From an uncultured Caulobacterales bacterium (GTDB lineage: Bacteria > Pseudomonadota > Alphaproteobacteria > Caulobacterales > Caulobacteraceae): 17,490 nt of DNA. The notes below the pieces were generated by a model. That model saw only the letters and a list, made by a program, of their open reading frames with translations. It searched no databases and had not been told where the DNA came from. Of this stretch, positions 14,283 to 17,490 are shown piece by piece. The position numbers and the translations under genes were made by a program. The stretch spans positions 1-17,490 of the forward strand of contig CAISYT010000174.1 in assembly GCA_903889785.1 (NCBI GenBank), read 5' to 3'. The first letter of the stretch is position 1; every line of letters begins with the position of its first letter.

Positions 14283-15047
14283 CTAGGACGAATGCGGCGT
14301 TCCTCCAAGGGCAGAGCGGCTTCGCCGGGCGGTTACTTGGCTAGCCGGTGCCAGAACCGGCGCGAAAACCCTGGCGCGGGCGCGTTTTCCCTGTGCCTTC
14401 AGGGCGAACACCGGCTTGATCGCCTCCATCAGGATCAGACCGGCGAAGCCTGGCCACAGCCGCGCGCCCAGTTGTTCCACGCCGTCGGCCCATGGCGCGG
14501 CCCAGGGCAAGGGGGGCACATAAAGGGCTCGGGTCCAGCCTGTGGGCTCCAGGTCGGCGTCAGCGATCAGAGTTTTAAGCTGATGGCTCGTGAAGGGTCG
14601 GCCGTGGCCAAAAGGCGTGCCCTCCGCATGGGTCCACAGCCCATGGCGCGCGGCGACAGCGACAATGACTCGGCCATTGGGGCTCAGCACCCGAGAGACC
14701 TCGCGCATCAGCACCAGAGGGTCGCCACTTTCCTCCAGGGCGTGCACGGCCAGCACGCGGTTGAATAGGGCGGGCGGAAAGGGCAGGGTGGTCTCGTCGA
14801 TGAGGCAGGCTAGGTTGCGGCTTGAATCGGGCCAGGGCTCAACGCCTTGGGCGGCCGGCATGGCCGCGACGATCCGCCGAGCCCCCCGATTGAGTTTGAG
14901 AAACGGGGTCGCGTAGCCCAGGCCGAGCACGTCGAGGCCATGCACCGGCGCCCAGGCCTCTTCTACCTTCGCCGACACCATAGTCTGCGCCGCCCGCCCG
15001 AGGGGCGAGGCATAGAAGGCGCGCAGGTCGAGTACGTCGCGTCTCAT
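14283..15047 (-). CDS. SAM-dependent methyltransferase-like protein
   Basis: Class I methyltransferase-like protein of 254 residues, beginning with DVLDLRAFYASPLGRAAQ. The motif I position reads LDVLGLGYATPFL, a degenerate form of the glycine-rich SAM loop. Acidic residue loops and the strand LIDETTLPFPPALFNRVLAVHALEE follow, corresponding to motif II/III, then LMREVSRVLSPNGRVIVAV, the usual post-motif region. A hydrophobic patch (WPGFAGLILMEAIKPVFAL) precedes an Arg-rich C-terminal tail. Neighbouring glyoxalase II is divergent with 53 bases between the starts, a pairing I recall as common in alphaproteobacteria. The substrate is unknown. It probably shares a transcript with the PII gene. Confidence 0.85.
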   Translation of the reverse strand: MRRDVLDLRAFYASPLGRAAQTMVSAKVEEAWAPVHGLDVLGLGYATPFLKLNRGARRIVAAMPAAQGVEPWPDSSRNLACLIDETTLPFPPALFNRVLAVHALEESGDPLVLMREVSRVLSPNGRVIVAVAARHGLWTHAEGTPFGHGRPFTSHQLKTLIADADLEPTGWTRALYVPPLPWAAPWADGVEQLGARLWPGFAGLILMEAIKPVFALKAQGKRARARVFAPVLAPASQVTARRSRSALGGTPHSS

Positions 15048-15100
15048 CGGTGTCTAATGTAGGGTGCCGCGCTGCATCCGTCATTAAGGCATACCATCCT

Positions 15101-15844
15101 ATGTTGACCGTTCACCGCTTCCCCTGCCTGTCGGACAACTATGGCTTTCTGGCCCACGATGAGGCTACCGGCACCACGGCGGCCATCGACACACCCGACG
15201 CTGATGCTGTGCTGGCGGCGCTCAAGGCCAAGGGCTGGACCTTGAGCCTGATCCTCAACACCCACTGGCACCATGACCACGCCGGCGGAAACGTGGCGGT
15301 ACAGACGGCAACCGGCGCGCCGGCCTATGGTCCGGCCGAGGTGGAAAAGATCGCCAAACTTGACCGCATCCTGATCGGCGGCGACAGTGTGACCCTGGGC
15401 GAGACCACCCTCCAGGTGCTGGAGACCGGCGGCCATACGCTGGGCCATATCAGCTATTTCGATCCGCAATCGAAGACGGCCTTCGTCGGCGACACCCTGT
15501 TCGCCATGGGCTGCGGCCGGATGTTTGAAGGCACGCCCGAGCAGTTCTGGACCAGCCTGTCGCGCTTGGCTGCCCTGCCCGACGAGACCGCCGTCTATTG
15601 CGCGCACGAATATACGGCGGCCAACGCGCGTTTCGCGCTTTCGATGGACGACGCGCCGGCCGTGGTCATCCGCGCCGAGGATGTGTTTGCGGCCCGCAAG
15701 CGCGAGGAGCCGACCGTGCCAACAACCATCGGGGCCGAGAAGGCCACCAATCCCTTTCTGCGTGCGCCCCTGTTGGCCCCAGACCTGGATCCGGCGGCAG
15801 CCTTTGCCAAGGTCCGTGCGGCCAAGGACGGTTTCAAGGGGTAG
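15101..15844 (+). CDS. gloB: Hydroxyacylglutathione hydrolase (glyoxalase II)
   Basis: Hydrolyses S-lactoylglutathione to lactate and glutathione, the second step of methylglyoxal detoxification. Metallo-beta-lactamase fold of 247 residues. The dinuclear metal site is visible: NTHWHHDHAGGN (His55, His57, Asp59, His60), GGHTLGHISY, VGDTLFAMGCGRMFEG and CAHEYTAANARF. The C-terminal glyoxalase domain, with VPTTIGAEKATNPFLRA, is complete. The start is ATG 15101 (MLTVHRFPCLSDNYGFL), where family similarity begins; in-frame codons upstream reach 15050 but overlap the promoter of the divergent methyltransferase. Only a weak AAGG lies 11 bases before the ATG. The stop is one base from that of the convergent gene. 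Confidence 0.95.
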   Translation: MLTVHRFPCLSDNYGFLAHDEATGTTAAIDTPDADAVLAALKAKGWTLSLILNTHWHHDHAGGNVAVQTATGAPAYGPAEVEKIAKLDRILIGGDSVTLGETTLQVLETGGHTLGHISYFDPQSKTAFVGDTLFAMGCGRMFEGTPEQFWTSLSRLAALPDETAVYCAHEYTAANARFALSMDDAPAVVIRAEDVFAARKREEPTVPTTIGAEKATNPFLRAPLLAPDLDPAAAFAKVRAAKDGFKG

Positions 15845-15845
15845 G

Positions 15846-17249
15846 TCACCAGCGCCCGAACTGCGCCACCTGCCGGCTGAAGGCGGCGTGGCTTTCGATA
15901 TCCTCATCCTCGATCGCCGCTGCGAGCGAGGCCGCTTCGAGCATCAGGGACTGGGCGCGCTTATACTCCTCGTCCAGGGCGTTGCGGGCGATGTGCAGGA
16001 TCATCTTACGCAGCAGGATCGTTGCCGCCAGCGGAGAGCGGCCTTCCAGGGTGCGGGCGGCACGGGTCAATAACTCGGCGTCATGGGGCTTGAGGTCGTC
16101 CTGCCGCTCGACAACTAGGGCGGTGGCGTTGGCGAGCGCTGGCCAGTCGAGCAAGAAGCCCAGTGCAGCATGGGCGTTGCGGTGGCCTGCTGCCAGCTCC
16201 ATAGCGCGATCTTCGGCCACTACGTCGTCGAAATCGGGCAAAAGCTTGAGAAAATCGCGCAGGCGCTGCGACGATAATCCGGCCTCGAACACAGCCCAGC
16301 GCGCGGCCTGCGCGGCGGCGGCGTCGCCCTTGGCCTCCAGCACCGCGATATAAATCTCATCCCATGCGCCACTACCGGGAGCGTTGAAAACGATCGGTGC
16401 ATCCGGGCGCGATCGCGGGGCGGCGTGATCCATCACGGCCGCGGCCGCCTCGATCCGGCCGACTTGCAGCAGTCGCCTTGCCACCTGTGCACCGATGGGC
16501 GGCAATACGAGCTGTGACGGGGTGAAATGGGCAATATAGCCGTCAACATCGCCCTGGGCGTCAGCCAGGATCTGGGCCGCGGCCCGCAGACCGGTATGTG
16601 GGTGCGGGCGCCGTTCGAGTGCAGTTTCGACCTGGCCGCGCAGGGCCGCCAGCATCTGGGGCCCCAGCGCCGGAACGACAGCCTGGATCAGGGGCGCGGA
16701 GACCTGTGCTTTACTGTGCATGACCAGATCAAGCACCTGGTCGGCTAGGGCGCGCGGATCGGTCAGGCTGGCGTGCGGTGCAATCTGGGCAATATCATTC
16801 ACGGCCCGATCGAACATGGCGGCGATCTCGCCCTTGGCATCATTGACGCGGTCGAACACCCCTGGTCGCAGGGCTATCAGCCGGATCAGCAAGGGCAGGG
16901 CCAGGGCCGCATCGAGCGGGGCCAGCCGGTCGGCGATGGCGCGGCGGGACAGCTCCATCTCGCGCACGAAATCCTTGTAACGGCGCCAATTTACGCGCGC
17001 CCCGCTCTGGGCAACTGTTTCCAGCCGTTTGGCGATTTCCCCCGCGAGGTCTGTGGTCCCAACCTCGCCCGCCAGATCCAACCGCAGGCGGCGCTTTATC
17101 GCCGGATAGTCGCCGGCGATCTCCAGCAAGATATCGGCCAGGGCTGGCGCGCCCAGACGGGCGAGATTGGCGGCGTTGACCGTCTTGCGCTGGCCCGCGC
17201 GCTTGATTGCGCTAGCCCGCTTGCCGTCCGCCGGAACATCCTTCGCCAT
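15846..17249 (-). CDS. DUF6880-like helical protein of unknown function
   Basis: Predicted cytoplasmic, almost entirely alpha-helical protein of 467 residues with no signal peptide or membrane helix. The basic N-terminus (KRASAIKRAGQRKTVNAANL) is followed by LARLGAPALADILLEIAGDY, resembling a segment seen next to SWIM zinc fingers in other proteins, though no CxC-type zinc motif is present. The rest is a run of Ala/Leu-rich helices (VARRLLQVGRIEAAAAVMDH, IAVLEAKGDAAAAQAARWAV) that suggests TPR- or HEAT-like repeats. From memory it matches DUF6880, common in alphaproteobacteria and uncharacterised. It follows the partial right-edge gene by ten bases, so the two probably share an operon. It converges on gloB with one base between the stops. 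Confidence 0.75.
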   Translation of the reverse strand: MAKDVPADGKRASAIKRAGQRKTVNAANLARLGAPALADILLEIAGDYPAIKRRLRLDLAGEVGTTDLAGEIAKRLETVAQSGARVNWRRYKDFVREMELSRRAIADRLAPLDAALALPLLIRLIALRPGVFDRVNDAKGEIAAMFDRAVNDIAQIAPHASLTDPRALADQVLDLVMHSKAQVSAPLIQAVVPALGPQMLAALRGQVETALERRPHPHTGLRAAAQILADAQGDVDGYIAHFTPSQLVLPPIGAQVARRLLQVGRIEAAAAVMDHAAPRSRPDAPIVFNAPGSGAWDEIYIAVLEAKGDAAAAQAARWAVFEAGLSSQRLRDFLKLLPDFDDVVAEDRAMELAAGHRNAHAALGFLLDWPALANATALVVERQDDLKPHDAELLTRAARTLEGRSPLAATILLRKMILHIARNALDEEYKRAQSLMLEAASLAAAIEDEDIESHAAFSRQVAQFGRW

Positions 17250-17259
17250 GGGCGTGAGT

Positions 17260-17490
17260 CTAGCGTGCGCCGACGGTGTAGGCGATGCGTTCCGACGATG
17301 GCCGCCCGGCCAGACCCATTTGTGGGGCGACGCGAATTTCCAGCACGGTTTTCTCTAGCTTGACCGAGGGCTTTTTGGCCGGGGCGATGCTGATCTTGCC
17401 AAAGCCTGACAGCAGTTTGTGGCCGTCGACGCGCTGAGCGATACGAACCACCGCGTCGGAAAACACCATGGCGGCGTCGGCGATGAGGGC
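17260..17490 (-). CDS. C-terminal part of an unrecognised protein, cut by the window edge
   Basis: The last 76 codons of a minus-strand gene, ending at TAG 17260. The visible part begins ALIADAAMVFSDAVVRIAQR and continues with KISIAPAKKPSVKLEK and VLEIRVAPQMGLAGRP, an alternation that suggests a helix followed by beta strands. No motif allows a family call. It ends ten bases before the DUF6880-like start. Confidence 0.6.
   Translation of the reverse strand, partial: ALIADAAMVFSDAVVRIAQRVDGHKLLSGFGKISIAPAKKPSVKLEKTVLEIRVAPQMGLAGRPSSERIAYTVGAR

Noticed and set aside
15044..15907. Long minus-strand open frame opposite gloB
   Set aside because: Shadow of gloB, which has a complete metal site; the antisense product has no recognisable features.
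1..17490. CRISPR arrays, tRNA or rRNA genes, insertion sequences, phage or toxin-antitoxin modules
   Set aside because: No regularly spaced repeats, tRNA-like cloverleaf, transposase motifs or phage genes were seen on reading both strands; coding density leaves little room for them.

Overview
The window is GC-rich and densely coded, with almost no non-coding DNA. The genes point to an alphaproteobacterium, most likely of the Caulobacterales (Caulobacter or Phenylobacterium type). The clues are a metX-metW pair, a DUF952 gene coupled to a class 2 pyrD, a DUF6880-like protein, a gloB-methyltransferase divergent pair, and weak or absent Shine-Dalgarno sequences before many genes. This placement is inferred from gene content. 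No RNA genes, CRISPR arrays or insertion sequences were seen.

Positions 1-5574 (minus strand) look like an accessory operon for aromatic esters. In transcription order it has a secreted alpha/beta hydrolase, a 39-codon small ORF with a good ribosome binding site, a PhzS-like flavin monooxygenase, an aromatic-acid transporter of the MFS, and a secreted tannase/feruloyl esterase that runs off the left edge. The inferred logic is that the exported esterases release an aromatic acid, the transporter imports it and the flavoenzyme hydroxylates it. The transporter gene is broken: its first 17 codons and the rest of the protein are in different frames, and the first membrane helix is missing. Upstream lie a 261-base intergenic region and a lone GT-A-fold glycosyltransferase-like gene (5836-6594).

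Positions 6595-8437 hold a divergent intergenic region with a 10-bp inverted repeat and a complete periplasmic gamma-glutamyltransferase. Its stop codon overlaps that of the convergent operon that follows.

Positions 8434-11891 (minus strand) form a tight operon: a SixA-like histidine phosphatase, a DUF952 protein, dihydroorotate dehydrogenase (pyrD) and a membrane sensor histidine kinase with no response regulator beside it. The first three genes overlap at their start and stop codons.

Positions 11974-13865 (plus strand) carry metX-metW, methionine biosynthesis genes overlapping by GTGA. Positions 13899-15047 (minus strand) carry a SAM-dependent methyltransferase-like gene followed by a PII signalling protein. 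Divergent from these, gloB (15101-15844) encodes glyoxalase II. The right end (minus strand) holds an all-helical DUF6880-like protein and the C-terminus of an unrecognised protein cut by the window edge.

Most of the right two thirds is ordinary housekeeping chromosome. The material worth a second look is the left-hand catabolic operon, with its broken transporter, its small ORF and its unusual enzyme combination.
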